The notes beneath the pieces were generated by a model. The model had not been told where the DNA came from. It made no database searches and saw nothing but the letters and a program-made list of their open reading frames with translations. Below, piece after piece: positions 23,415 through 31,311 of a stretch of 34,106 nucleotides of DNA; position 1 is the stretch's first letter; the number at the start of each line of letters is the position of its first letter. Origin of the DNA: Desulfovibrio sp. DV (GTDB lineage Bacteria; Desulfobacterota; Desulfovibrionia; Desulfovibrionales; Desulfovibrionaceae). Position numbers and translations under genes: made by a program. The stretch spans positions 1-34,106 of the forward strand of contig NZ_MLBG01000042.1 of assembly GCF_001936595.1 (NCBI RefSeq). Reading direction: 5' to 3'.

Positions 23415-24284
23415 TTATTTGAGAAGGGCCTCAACCGCCGCATCCTGGGGAAAATTTTCGTCCAGGGGATCGACCTTGGCTGTGAAGTTTTCGCCGATTT
23501 TCCAGGTAAAGCCCGGTTTTCCGGGCAGAGCCGTCAAATCCAGGCGATTGATCGTTTTGCCCTTGATGTAGGCCCGGGTCCACAGGGTGCGGCTGTCCTT
23601 GGAGAGCCGGGAGGCAAAACCCGAACCGCCGCCGCTGCCAAGCAGCACGTCAACGGCTCCGCTCCTGGTGTTGATGAAGGCTTCCTCGTCAATGGCTCCC
23701 CAGGGGCTCACGCCGACCACCAGGGCGACCTTGCCCCGCAGCTCGGAAGCGGCTTTGGCCGTGGCGTCCATGAGTTTGTCCGGCACCACGGCGCTTATGT
23801 CCTTGGGCATGGGGAAATAGACCAGCCCGATCGTCTGGCCGCCCACGTTGACCACGCGGGTCACCGGGGCGTCGCCGAGCAGTTGGGCTCCCTTGGGTAG
23901 GGCGGCCTTGCGCTCGGACAGGATGGCCATTTCCTGGGGGGTCACAGCCATGGCGTCATAGGCCAGACGCTCATGGGCCTTGGCCACGACCGGCAATTTG
24001 TCGGGTTCCGGCGGCGCGGCCGAGACTTCGGGGGCAAATTCCCACGGTCCGGCCACAGCCAGCAGCTTGCCGGCGGTGGGGCCGCTTTTGCGCAGGTTCT
24101 CCACAGCCGTGGCCCGTCGGGCCAGGCCGCCGAGCTTCTGCGGACCGCAGGTGGGGCACGGGTCAAAATAGCCGTAGGTGTTGCCGGCGTAGAGAATGGT
24201 CAGGACCGGGTCGGCGGCAAAGGCCGCAACCCCGGTTGCTGTCGTCAGAACCAGGGCCAGAAGCAGGGAAGTCAGTGTTGGCAT
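23415..24284 (-). CDS. Periplasmic degenerate UshA-like protein with CxxC motif (Cys paralogue of the selenoprotein)
   Basis: A 289-residue protein from the ATG at 24284; the frame before it belongs to the HU gene region. Residues 1-24 are a signal peptide (AFA-ADP). The fold can be followed along UshA/5'-nucleotidase-type metallophosphatases, but the metal-site motifs are changed. The N-D-x-H-G block is replaced by GNTYG (34-38), the GD block by GP (79-80), GNHE by TPQE (115-118, in YDAMAVTPQEM), and the GGHxH block by GSGGG (216-220). RLDLTALPG follows as in the family. C43 and C46 form CPTC. So it is probably not a phosphatase; a redox or binding role is inferred. It begins 4 bases after the HU stop and is likely co-transcribed with HU. 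Confidence 0.8.
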   Translation of the reverse strand: MPTLTSLLLALVLTTATGVAAFAADPVLTILYAGNTYGYFDPCPTCGPQKLGGLARRATAVENLRKSGPTAGKLLAVAGPWEFAPEVSAAPPEPDKLPVVAKAHERLAYDAMAVTPQEMAILSERKAALPKGAQLLGDAPVTRVVNVGGQTIGLVYFPMPKDISAVVPDKLMDATAKAASELRGKVALVVGVSPWGAIDEEAFINTRSGAVDVLLGSGGGSGFASRLSKDSRTLWTRAYIKGKTINRLDLTALPGKPGFTWKIGENFTAKVDPLDENFPQDAAVEALLK

Positions 24285-24288
24285 AGGG

Positions 24289-24564
24289 TCACTTGTTGAG
24301 ATATTCCTTGAGTTCTTTGCCGGGACGGAAGAACGGCAGTTTTTTGGGAGCCACGGTGACCACGTCGCCGGACTTGGGATTGCGCCCGGTGTAGCCCTTG
24401 TACCCCTTGATCTTGAAGCTGCCAAAGCCCCGTATTTCCACACGGTCTTCGTTAATCAGCGCCTGTTTGACGGAGTCGACAAAGGCATTGACGATGTCGG
24501 CGGCTTCGTCGATGTGCAAGCCTTTGGTTTCGGCCAGGGTCTTGATGAGTTCGCTTTTGTTCAT
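24289..24564 (-). CDS. HU/IHF-family DNA-binding protein
   Basis: A 91-residue protein, the standard length, with GAGGA 7 bases before the ATG. It starts MNKSELIKTLAETKGLHIDEAADIVNAFVDSV and has the beta-arm region VEIRGFGSFKIKGYKGYTGRNPKSGDVVTVAPKKLPFFRPGKEL, the HU signature; the RNP tip that intercalates DNA is present (GRNPKSG). It forms dimers that bend DNA and organise the nucleoid. Whether it is HU-beta or an IHF-like subunit cannot be decided. It leads the operon with the two UshA-like genes. The 112 bases upstream hold a CCCGCC/GGCGGG hairpin (24600-24615) and presumably its promoter. Confidence 0.95.
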   Translation of the reverse strand: MNKSELIKTLAETKGLHIDEAADIVNAFVDSVKQALINEDRVEIRGFGSFKIKGYKGYTGRNPKSGDVVTVAPKKLPFFRPGKELKEYLNK

Positions 24565-24676
24565 CGCGTGGTCCTCGCGCTGTTGACGGTTGGCCGATGC
24601 CCGCCTGATGGCGGGTGGTGATCAATCGTCCATCTATTTCATACCATTGCCGAAAAAAACCGGTCCCCGTCAAGGC

Positions 24677-25507
24677 TTACTTGCGAATTACCGGTATTTT
24701 TCCGAGAACCGGGCCGGCGATGAGGGCCTCGCGTCGCTGTTGGCGCACCCTGTGGAGCTTGACGGCACCGCCGATAATGTCCTGGGCGGCCTGGCAGCGA
24801 GGAGCATGGCGTAAAAGCGGAATCTGGCGGCGCACGGCGTCGGGCACGGCCGGATCGGAGTGCACGCCGCCGATAAGGACCGGCGTGAAGCCCAGGAAAT
24901 GGCTGCAGGCGGCCGAGAGGCGGTTGAAGGTGGCCTGGGTGTCGGCCGGGCTTTCCACCTGATTGACGAGCACGTGGAAGTCGGAAACGCCGTACTGGGT
25001 GTGGAGCACCTTGATGACGGCGTAGGAGTCGGTCAGGGATGTGGGTTCGGGAGTGACGACCAGGACGCGCACCTGGCTCATGGCGGCGACCGATAAAACG
25101 GTCTGGGAAATGCCGGCCCCAAGATCGAGCATGAGGTAGTCGTAGCTGCCAAACACGGCGTTGAGCTTGTCAAAAAGCACTTCGCGCATGTCATCGTCCA
25201 TTTCGAGCAGTTCGGGCACGCCGCTGGCTGCCGGCAGAAAGTCGAAGCCGCCCGGTTCCACGGCCAGCATCACGTCCTGGGCCTGCACGTCGGGGCGGAA
25301 AAGGTCCTGGAGGTTTTTTTCCGGGGACAGGCCAAGCAGCACGTCCACGTTGGCCAGGCCGACATCGAAGTCCATCAAAAGGACGCGATGGCCGGCCCGG
25401 AACAAGGCGTAACTCAGATTGAGGGCCAGATTGGTTTTTCCCACGCCGCCCTTGCCGCTTAATATGGCCACGGCCAGAGTGGCGTTGGGATTAGGGACTT
25501 GGGACAT
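24677..25507 (-). CDS. MinD/ParA-family ATPase (FlhG-like)
   Basis: A 276-residue protein. I chose the ATG at 25507, for which AAAGGA lies 11 bases upstream; an ATG at 25519 overlaps the previous stop but has the site abutting it. The deviant Walker A is at about 18-25 (GKGGVGKT), followed by VLLMDFDVGLANVDVLLGL and YLMLDLGAGIS. Members of this subgroup without an obvious C-terminal membrane helix are often FlhG/YlxH, which control flagellar number with FlhF; MinD or another positioning ATPase is also possible. No flagellar or min genes are adjacent. It follows the GGDEF gene with almost no gap, so the two are co-transcribed. Confidence 0.85.
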   Translation of the reverse strand: MSQVPNPNATLAVAILSGKGGVGKTNLALNLSYALFRAGHRVLLMDFDVGLANVDVLLGLSPEKNLQDLFRPDVQAQDVMLAVEPGGFDFLPAASGVPELLEMDDDMREVLFDKLNAVFGSYDYLMLDLGAGISQTVLSVAAMSQVRVLVVTPEPTSLTDSYAVIKVLHTQYGVSDFHVLVNQVESPADTQATFNRLSAACSHFLGFTPVLIGGVHSDPAVPDAVRRQIPLLRHAPRCQAAQDIIGGAVKLHRVRQQRREALIAGPVLGKIPVIRK

Positions 25508-25515
25508 AGGCCGTG

Positions 25516-26385
25516 TCATCCTTTTATTGATCCGGTAAAGAGGAAGCGTTTTTCGTCGGCGCGCACCAGGGTCTTTTCCGGCGGCGCGGTCAGATCGGCG
25601 ATGGGGGCGCTGTGGAGCCGGTCCTTGCCTTGGGCCTTGGCCGTATAGAGCGCGTCGTCAGCCATGGCGTAGAGCTTTTCCCAGGTGATGGCCAGCTTGC
25701 CCTTAGTGCAGGCGATGCCGGCCGAGATGGTGACCCGAAGCGGCATGTCCACGCCGTCGCAGATGATGCGAAGCGACCGGGCCGACTCGATGAGCCGCTC
25801 GATGACGCCCTCGGCCCGCACCAGCCCGACGCCGGGCAGGATCAGGGCGAATTCCTCGCCGCCAATACGGGCCGCGTAGTCATAGGTCCGCTTTTCAGCG
25901 GCCAACAGCGCGCCCATGGTGGCGATCACCCGGTCGCCGCAAGGGTGGCCGTAGGTGTCGTTGACCAGCTTGAAATCGTCGAGGTCGATCAAAACCAGGG
26001 CCAGGGACTGGCCGGAACGGGCCGAACGGATCAGTTCGGCCGCCAGGATGCGCTCGAAGGCTCCCCGGTTGTGGAGCTTGGTCAGGGGGTCGTGCTCGGA
26101 AAGAAAAACAAGGTCTTTGAGCGTCTGCTGGATACGGGTCAGATAGGGAAACGGATTGGCGGACAGGGGCAGGGCCATCCAGTCGCGCAGATCCCGGCGG
26201 TTGCGCAGGCTTTCCCACTCGGGAAGGGTCAACCCCGAGCACAGGCGCATGATGACCAGCCCGTCGCCCTCGACGGCGCAGTCCGGTTTGTCCACCGTCG
26301 CCAGCATCCGACGCAGGGCGTCGAGTTCGGCCAGCAGGGCCTCGTCCGGAAAATCCGACGAACAGTCGGTATCAGCGGGTTTCAT
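25516..26385 (-). CDS. Diguanylate cyclase (GGDEF domain)
   Basis: A 289-residue soluble protein; the ATG at 26385 overlaps the prfB stop by 14 bases. Residues 1 to about 90 are a domain I do not recognise. The GGDEF domain follows: FLSEHDPLTKLHNRGAFERIL, IDLDDFKLVNDTYGHPCGD and active site GGEEF (175-179). RTYD at 166-169, five residues before it, is a canonical inhibitory c-di-GMP site, so the enzyme should make c-di-GMP from two GTP with product feedback. The nearby PilZ protein at 30196 could be one receptor. It has no membrane segment. Confidence 0.9.
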   Translation of the reverse strand: MKPADTDCSSDFPDEALLAELDALRRMLATVDKPDCAVEGDGLVIMRLCSGLTLPEWESLRNRRDLRDWMALPLSANPFPYLTRIQQTLKDLVFLSEHDPLTKLHNRGAFERILAAELIRSARSGQSLALVLIDLDDFKLVNDTYGHPCGDRVIATMGALLAAEKRTYDYAARIGGEEFALILPGVGLVRAEGVIERLIESARSLRIICDGVDMPLRVTISAGIACTKGKLAITWEKLYAMADDALYTAKAQGKDRLHSAPIADLTAPPEKTLVRADEKRFLFTGSIKG

Positions 26386-27482
26386 TGCCGACGCTAAGGA
26401 GGAAGCCGCGGATGAATTTGTCCAGTTCGCCGTCCAGCACCGCTTCGACGTCTCCGGCATCAACGCCGGTGCGATGGTCTTTGACCAGTCGGTAAGGCTG
26501 CATGGTGTAGGTCCTTATCTGGGAACCGAAGCCAATGGCGTTTTTGGAATCGTAGTTTTCCTGCTTTTCGGCCTGGATCTTTTTCAGTTCCAGATCGTAG
26601 AGCCGGGCCTTTAACACCTTCATGGCCGATTCTCGGTTGCGGTGCTGCGACTTCTCGTTTTGGCACTGCACCACGATATTGGTGGGGAGGTGCGTGATGC
26701 GGATCGCCGACGAGGTCTTGTTGACGTGCTGGCCGCCGGGACCCGAGGCCCGGAACACATCAACGCGCAGGTCGTCATCCTTGATGTCGATATCAATGTC
26801 TACTCCAGCATCGGGGTAGACGTCTACTGAGGCAAACGACGTATGGCGTCGTCCCGAGGAATCAAAAGGCGAAATACGGATCAGGCGGTGGATGCCTTTT
26901 TCCGCAGCCAACAGACCGTAGGCATAGGGGCCGGAAATCTGCAGGGTGACGCTTTTGACGCCAGCCTCGTCGCCGGGTAGGAAATCGAGCAGCGAGACGG
27001 TGAACTGCTTGCGCTCGGCCCAGCGGCGGTACATGCGCAGGAGCATTTCGGCCCAGTCCTGGGCTTCGGTGCCGCCGGCCCCGGGGTGGATTTCCAAAAT
27101 GGCGTCGGCATTGTCTTCGGGACCGAAAAAAGCGGCCAGTTCGGCATCGGCCAATTCGGCCCGCAGGGATTCGATCTGCTCGGCCAGGGCGTCAAGGACT
27201 TCAGGGCTGTCGTCGTCCTTGGCCATGCCCAGCCATTCATCGAGATCGGCCTTGGCGGCAAGCAAACGCTCTCCGTCGCCGACCTTGCCGGCCAGCACGC
27301 TTTTTTCCCGCAAAACCGGGGTCAGGCGTTCGGGATTGTCCCAGGCGCCGGGTTTGGACAATTCGGCCTCAATGGCGGCCAGGCGTTCTCGGCTTTTGTC
27401 CAGGTCAAAGACGCCTCCAGAGTTCCTCGAATTTCTCCAAAAGTTCCGTACCCTGGCTGCGCAGTTCCGAATATTGCAACAT
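26372..27482 (-). CDS. prfB: Peptide chain release factor 2, with programmed +1 frameshift
   Basis: Translation starts at the ATG at 27482 ([22 protein letters not shown]), reads 25 codons to CTT, then meets TGA (27405-27407). Slipping forward one base gives GAC and continues in the frame that ends at 26372, for a total of 369 residues. The junction reads [12 protein letters not shown], as in other RF2 proteins. Functional motifs are SPF (204-206, UGA/UAA recognition) and GGQ (249-251, peptide release). RF2 ends translation at UAA and UGA, and its own UGA shift site makes synthesis self-limiting. It starts 20 bases after the lnt stop and overlaps the GGDEF gene. Confidence 0.96.
27405..27418 (-). 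promoter_or_regulatory. prfB programmed frameshift site
   Basis: On the mRNA, a Shine-Dalgarno-like GGAGG (27414-27418) is separated by one codon (CGT) from CTT TGA C. This is the conserved RF2 autoregulatory arrangement: when RF2 is scarce the ribosome slips +1 on CTT. Confidence 0.95.
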
Positions 27483-27502
27483 GATGTCGTAATCGCTTGG
27501 TT

Positions 27503-29050
27503 TTAAAGGGTTAAGCTGCCGGGACGGATTTTGGCCCGGCGCACGGGCAAGCCCAGGGCGGCCAGGCCCAGGGCAGCAAATAAAACGGGAATGCCCCAGG
27601 TAATGAGGGTATTGTGGCGGTGAAACCAGGTCGTTTCCGACATGATGGGCACCTCCGGACAGGGCAGGGTCAGCGCCGTGAAAAGGCCGCCCTGGGCTAT
27701 GATGCGGCCCCGTGGGTCGATCACGGCGGAAATGCCCGTGTTGGTGCCGCGGATGAGCGAGCGTCCCTGTTCCACGGCCCGCAGGAGCGCCAGATCGAGG
27801 TGCTGGTGCGGAGCCGCCGAATCGCCGAACCAGGCGTCGTTGGAGATGTTGACCAGGACATTGGCCCCGGCCGCCACCCGCTTTTGCGCAAGTTCCGGAA
27901 AGATTGCCTCATAACAAATGAGCGTGCCCAGGGCAAGGCTGCCATGGGCCAGGGGGGCGTCGGTCCGGCCCGGCCGGAAGTCGCCCACGCCTTCGACGAG
28001 CTTGCCGATAAAGGGAAAGTAGTCGCCCAGGGGCACATACTCGCCAAAGGGCACAAGATGCACCTTGTCGTAGGCCGCGGTTTCCCCGGATGGGGCAAGC
28101 AGATAGGCCCGGTTATAGAGGACGTGGCCGCCGAGTGAGCGTTCGTAGGCCGGCGCGCCGAAAACCAGCGGGACGGCCGCCTGGGCGGCAAACTCCCGGA
28201 TGCGTTGGGCCAGCGGGCCGCCGTCCTGGTAGAAAAAGGGCATGGATGTCTCGGGCCAGATGAGCAAATCCGTGGGCGTGTGGGCAATGGCCTGCCGGGA
28301 CAGCTCCAGATACTTCGTAACCGTCTCGTCCTCGGCCTCGGGAGCCCATTTCCGGCTCTGGTCCACATTGCCCTGGACAATGGTCACATGGGCCGCGCCA
28401 TCCTTGGCCAGCGGTTCGTCCAGGCGGCGGTTGCCCAGGAAGAAAAGGGCCATGGCGAGCACAATGACGGCCAGGCCGGGACGGGAAAACGGGCCGTAGA
28501 CGGCCAGGGCGGCGGCCAGGCCGGCGAAAAGGCCGGACAGGCCGTAAGCGCCGAGAAAAGCCGCTCCCTGGACAGCCGCCGGCCAGGGAGAGAAGGCAGC
28601 GGCCAGGGTGAGCCAGGGGAATCCGGTAAAAAGCAGGCCCCGGGCCGCTTCCATGACGGTCCAGGCGGCGGCGCAGTATGGGATGAAAAGCCAGGGAGGC
28701 AGCCGCTGCGCGCCCAGGCGCAGGGCCAGGGCCAGGGCGGCGGTGTACAGGCCAAGGACCAGCCCCATGAGAACGGGGACGGGCAGGGCCAGGACCCAGG
28801 GCAATCCCCCGAAATCGTGAATGGGCAGGCAGGTCCAATAGAGGCTGGCGCTGGCCGACAACGCGCCGATCCAGTAGGCGGCCCTGGCCGCAGCCCGGGT
28901 TGTTGGCGCGTACACGGCCACGTAGGCCAGGGCGGCGGGCAGCAGCAGGACGAGAAAGGGCAGACGATACACAGGATTGGCCAGCCCGAGCCAGGCTCCG
29001 GCAACGGCCAGTATGGCGGCTATGGTCACGGTGCTTCTTTTCGAAACCAT
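27503..29050 (-). CDS. lnt: Apolipoprotein N-acyltransferase
   Basis: A 515-residue inner-membrane protein; I place the start at the ATG at 29050 (MVSKRSTVTIAAILAV), though no clear ribosome site precedes it and a longer frame exists. About six membrane segments lead to a periplasmic nitrilase-like domain with the catalytic triad E267 (WPETSMPF), K329 (YDKVHLVPFGEYVP) and C379 (ICYEAIFPE), then NISNDAWFG. It transfers an acyl chain to the N-terminal Cys of lipoproteins. A final hydrophobic helix is present (ITWGIPVLFAALGLAALGL). corC lies upstream, an arrangement also seen in enterobacteria, but here a 13-bp hairpin separates them. Confidence 0.95.
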   Translation of the reverse strand: MVSKRSTVTIAAILAVAGAWLGLANPVYRLPFLVLLLPAALAYVAVYAPTTRAAARAAYWIGALSASASLYWTCLPIHDFGGLPWVLALPVPVLMGLVLGLYTAALALALRLGAQRLPPWLFIPYCAAAWTVMEAARGLLFTGFPWLTLAAAFSPWPAAVQGAAFLGAYGLSGLFAGLAAALAVYGPFSRPGLAVIVLAMALFFLGNRRLDEPLAKDGAAHVTIVQGNVDQSRKWAPEAEDETVTKYLELSRQAIAHTPTDLLIWPETSMPFFYQDGGPLAQRIREFAAQAAVPLVFGAPAYERSLGGHVLYNRAYLLAPSGETAAYDKVHLVPFGEYVPLGDYFPFIGKLVEGVGDFRPGRTDAPLAHGSLALGTLICYEAIFPELAQKRVAAGANVLVNISNDAWFGDSAAPHQHLDLALLRAVEQGRSLIRGTNTGISAVIDPRGRIIAQGGLFTALTLPCPEVPIMSETTWFHRHNTLITWGIPVLFAALGLAALGLPVRRAKIRPGSLTL

Positions 29051-29164
29051 CGAGGGTTGCAGATTCGGGGTGGGGCCGGCGGCAATACCTTCGGCCCGGG
29101 CGGGACCGAATATGGCCGAGCCCGCAGCCAACTGCAAGCCGAATCCGGTCCGGAGGCGCACTGC

Positions 29165-29203
29165 CTGCGGCCTGCCGACGGCATCAGAAACGGCAGGCCG
29201 CAG
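29165..29203 (-). terminator. Long hairpin between corC and lnt
   Basis: A perfect 13-bp inverted repeat, CTGCGGCCTGCCG (29165-29177) and CGGCAGGCCGCAG (29191-29203), with a 13-base loop, 33 bases past the corC stop. No T-run follows, so it may partly terminate, attenuate or stabilise the corC message. Confidence 0.55.
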
Positions 29204-29236
29204 ACCCCGGCCTTTGTCGGTTGCAGCCGCCCCGGG

Positions 29237-30055
29237 TCAGTCGGCGGTCGGCTCGATGACAATCCAGCGGATTTGCCGGCGGTCGGCTTCGCGGATGGTG
29301 AAGCGGCGTCCTTCCAGGGTAAAGGCGTCGCCCTGGCGCGGCACCCGGCCGGCCAGTTCGGTGAGAAAGCCGCCGATGGTCTCCACCTGCTCCGATTCGA
29401 GCGTCAGGCCCAGTGAGGTGTTGAGATCTTCAAGCATGTAGCGCCCGGAGACGAGGTAGACGTCCTGGCGCAGTTCCTTGATTTCCTCGGGTTTGCTCGG
29501 GTCGTGTTCGTCCTCGATCTCGCCGACGATCTCTTCGAGCACGTCTTCCAGGGTCAAAAGCCCGGAAGTGCCGCCGTATTCGTCCAGGGCCACGGCCATG
29601 TGCTTTTTCTGGCTGCGAAATTCCAGCAACATTTTCTTGAGATCAAGGGTTTCGGGAACAAAAAGAGCCTCGCGCATGACGGCGCGCGGGTCGGGAGTCT
29701 CGCTGCAGGCCGGCAGCATCTGGCTGAGGATATCCTTGGCGTAGAGCACACCGAGAATATTGTCCCGGTTGCCCTCGTAGACCGGGATGCGCGAATGTCC
29801 GTGTTTTTTGATCAGCGCGCACACGGCTTCAAGGCCGTCGTCGATCTCGGCGCAGACAATGTCCGGGCGGGGCACCATGATGTCGGACACCTGCTTGCTT
29901 TCCAGCCGCAGAATGTTGAGCAGCATGGAGGCGTCTTCCTGGATGATGGAGCCTTCCGCCTTGGCTTCAAGAATCAATTCTTCGATGGAAATGCTTTTTT
30001 GGCGGAAAAACTTGGTCAGGGCATTCCAAAACCGACCATCGGAATCGTCGTCCAA
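29237..30055 (-). CDS. corC: CBS-domain CorC/HlyC-type protein
   Basis: A 272-residue soluble protein. The start codon is TTG at 30055: AGGAGG lies 6 bases upstream and the protein begins at the usual family position. A pair of CBS domains covers about 55-180 (VSDIMVPRPDIVCAEID, HSRIPVYEGNRDNILGVLYAKDIL, MAVALDEYGGTSGLLTLEDVLEEIVGEI), and a CorC_HlyC C-terminal domain follows to the end. There is no DUF21 membrane part, so it is the stand-alone type found beside lnt in many bacteria, implicated in divalent-cation efflux or envelope maintenance. CBS domains usually bind adenosine nucleotides. The 140 bases upstream include a T-rich stretch. Confidence 0.92.
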   Translation of the reverse strand: MDDDSDGRFWNALTKFFRQKSISIEELILEAKAEGSIIQEDASMLLNILRLESKQVSDIMVPRPDIVCAEIDDGLEAVCALIKKHGHSRIPVYEGNRDNILGVLYAKDILSQMLPACSETPDPRAVMREALFVPETLDLKKMLLEFRSQKKHMAVALDEYGGTSGLLTLEDVLEEIVGEIEDEHDPSKPEEIKELRQDVYLVSGRYMLEDLNTSLGLTLESEQVETIGGFLTELAGRVPRQGDAFTLEGRRFTIREADRRQIRWIVIEPTAD

Positions 30056-30195
30056 CCTGGTCCTCCTTGGCGGGCCGTGTCGTCACGCAGCGGCAGGCGC
30101 GCAATAGTCTGTGTTATGCGTCGTTTCCGTGACAATCCTTGAAAAAAACAACAAGAGGCTAACAAAGAACCAAAAGCGCGTCCATGCCCGGGAGG

Positions 30196-31311
30196 CTACT
30201 CGCCGCGCTGGCGGTAGATGGCCAGATGCCGGCGAAAGGCCCAGTCGTCCAGGGCCGGCACCCCGGAGGCGGCGGGTTTCCAGGATAAGACTTCGCCGGG
30301 AGTGTCGCCCGGGACGGCGAAGCTCATGATCCGAAATCCCATGGCCACCAGTCCCACGGCCTGCGGGTTGCCATAGATGTTTTGCAGGCGCAGGGCCAGA
30401 TGAAATTCCATGGGTTGTTCGGCTTCGGGTTCGGCCAACAGCAACCGGATGATGAACCGGGAACCGGGTTCGATCAGCCGGTGGTTGATGCGATAGGCTT
30501 CATGCTGGAGTTCCAGGCGCAGGCCGCCGCCGGAGAGGTTGCGCACTTCGATGTCCGGGGTTTCGAGCCTGGGGTCAAACCGCAACAGCGGACGTCCCCA
30601 GGTGGTCGGATCGCCGAAGCGGCCCCGGATATTTTTAATGGTGGTCTCGTGCCACAGTTCCAGTTCCAGGATGCAGGAGCGGGGCGGCTCCACCCGCAAA
30701 AAGCCGCGCTTCTGTTCCAGTTCGAGCCGATGCGGCCAGCCCACGGTCATGTGGATGAACTCGTCGCCGGCCTTGTTGACGGAAACGATGGGGGCCACGA
30801 AATTATAAAAGCTGTGCAGGTCCTTGTGGGGATCAAGGCGGAGTCGGAAATCGCAGGCCACGAGTTTGCCCACCCAGGTGGTGTTGGCGCGCACCAGCGA
30901 GGTCATCTCCAGTTCGATGCCGCGTCCGGGCGAGGCGGCCAGGATGGTGGCGTCGGTGGAGCGGGCGCCGGGGTCGTCGCGCACAAAGCTCACCCGGATC
31001 TTGCTGCGCTGGGTAATCGCCGTATCCACCAGGGCGCGGATTTCGCCGGGCTCGGTGATCCAGGTGGAGGGTTTGATGTCGCCAGGCCGATAGTGGCTTT
31101 TGGCCATCAATCCGACGGCGATGAGGATGAAAAACGTGCCAAACATGGCCGCCATGAGAAGCAGCGCTTCCGGGGATGCATGTCCGCTATTGGTGGCGTC
31201 AAGCATCCTGTCCCACCAGCCGGGATCAAAGAGGCTCATAAAGGCCGGAAGATCGTCAAAACCCCTGAAATACGCCATGAATAAGTCATAAGCCATCCCC
31301 ACGGCGGACAC
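30196..31311 (-). CDS. Membrane-anchored PilZ-domain c-di-GMP-binding protein
   Basis: A 371-residue protein. GTG at 31311 is used because GGAG lies 7 bases upstream; ATG at 31296 is the alternative, and both overlap the 3' end of mnmG. One membrane helix is at about 50-70 ([21 protein letters not shown]). A region resembling the YcgR-N flagellar-brake domain follows (about 90-195). The PilZ domain has the c-di-GMP motifs R202-x3-R206 (RGFLR) and N258-x-S-x2-G (NLSGGG). It would bind c-di-GMP at the inner membrane and alter motility or surface traits. The long spacing between the two motifs (about 50 residues) includes an insertion compared with short PilZ domains. Confidence 0.82.
   Translation of the reverse strand: MSAVGMAYDLFMAYFRGFDDLPAFMSLFDPGWWDRMLDATNSGHASPEALLLMAAMFGTFFILIAVGLMAKSHYRPGDIKPSTWITEPGEIRALVDTAITQRSKIRVSFVRDDPGARSTDATILAASPGRGIELEMTSLVRANTTWVGKLVACDFRLRLDPHKDLHSFYNFVAPIVSVNKAGDEFIHMTVGWPHRLELEQKRGFLRVEPPRSCILELELWHETTIKNIRGRFGDPTTWGRPLLRFDPRLETPDIEVRNLSGGGLRLELQHEAYRINHRLIEPGSRFIIRLLLAEPEAEQPMEFHLALRLQNIYGNPQAVGLVAMGFRIMSFAVPGDTPGEVLSWKPAASGVPALDDWAFRRHLAIYRQRGE

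Noticed and set aside
26372-27361. prfB as an N-terminally truncated gene
   Set aside because: The missing N-terminus is present upstream and joined by the conserved +1 frameshift site.
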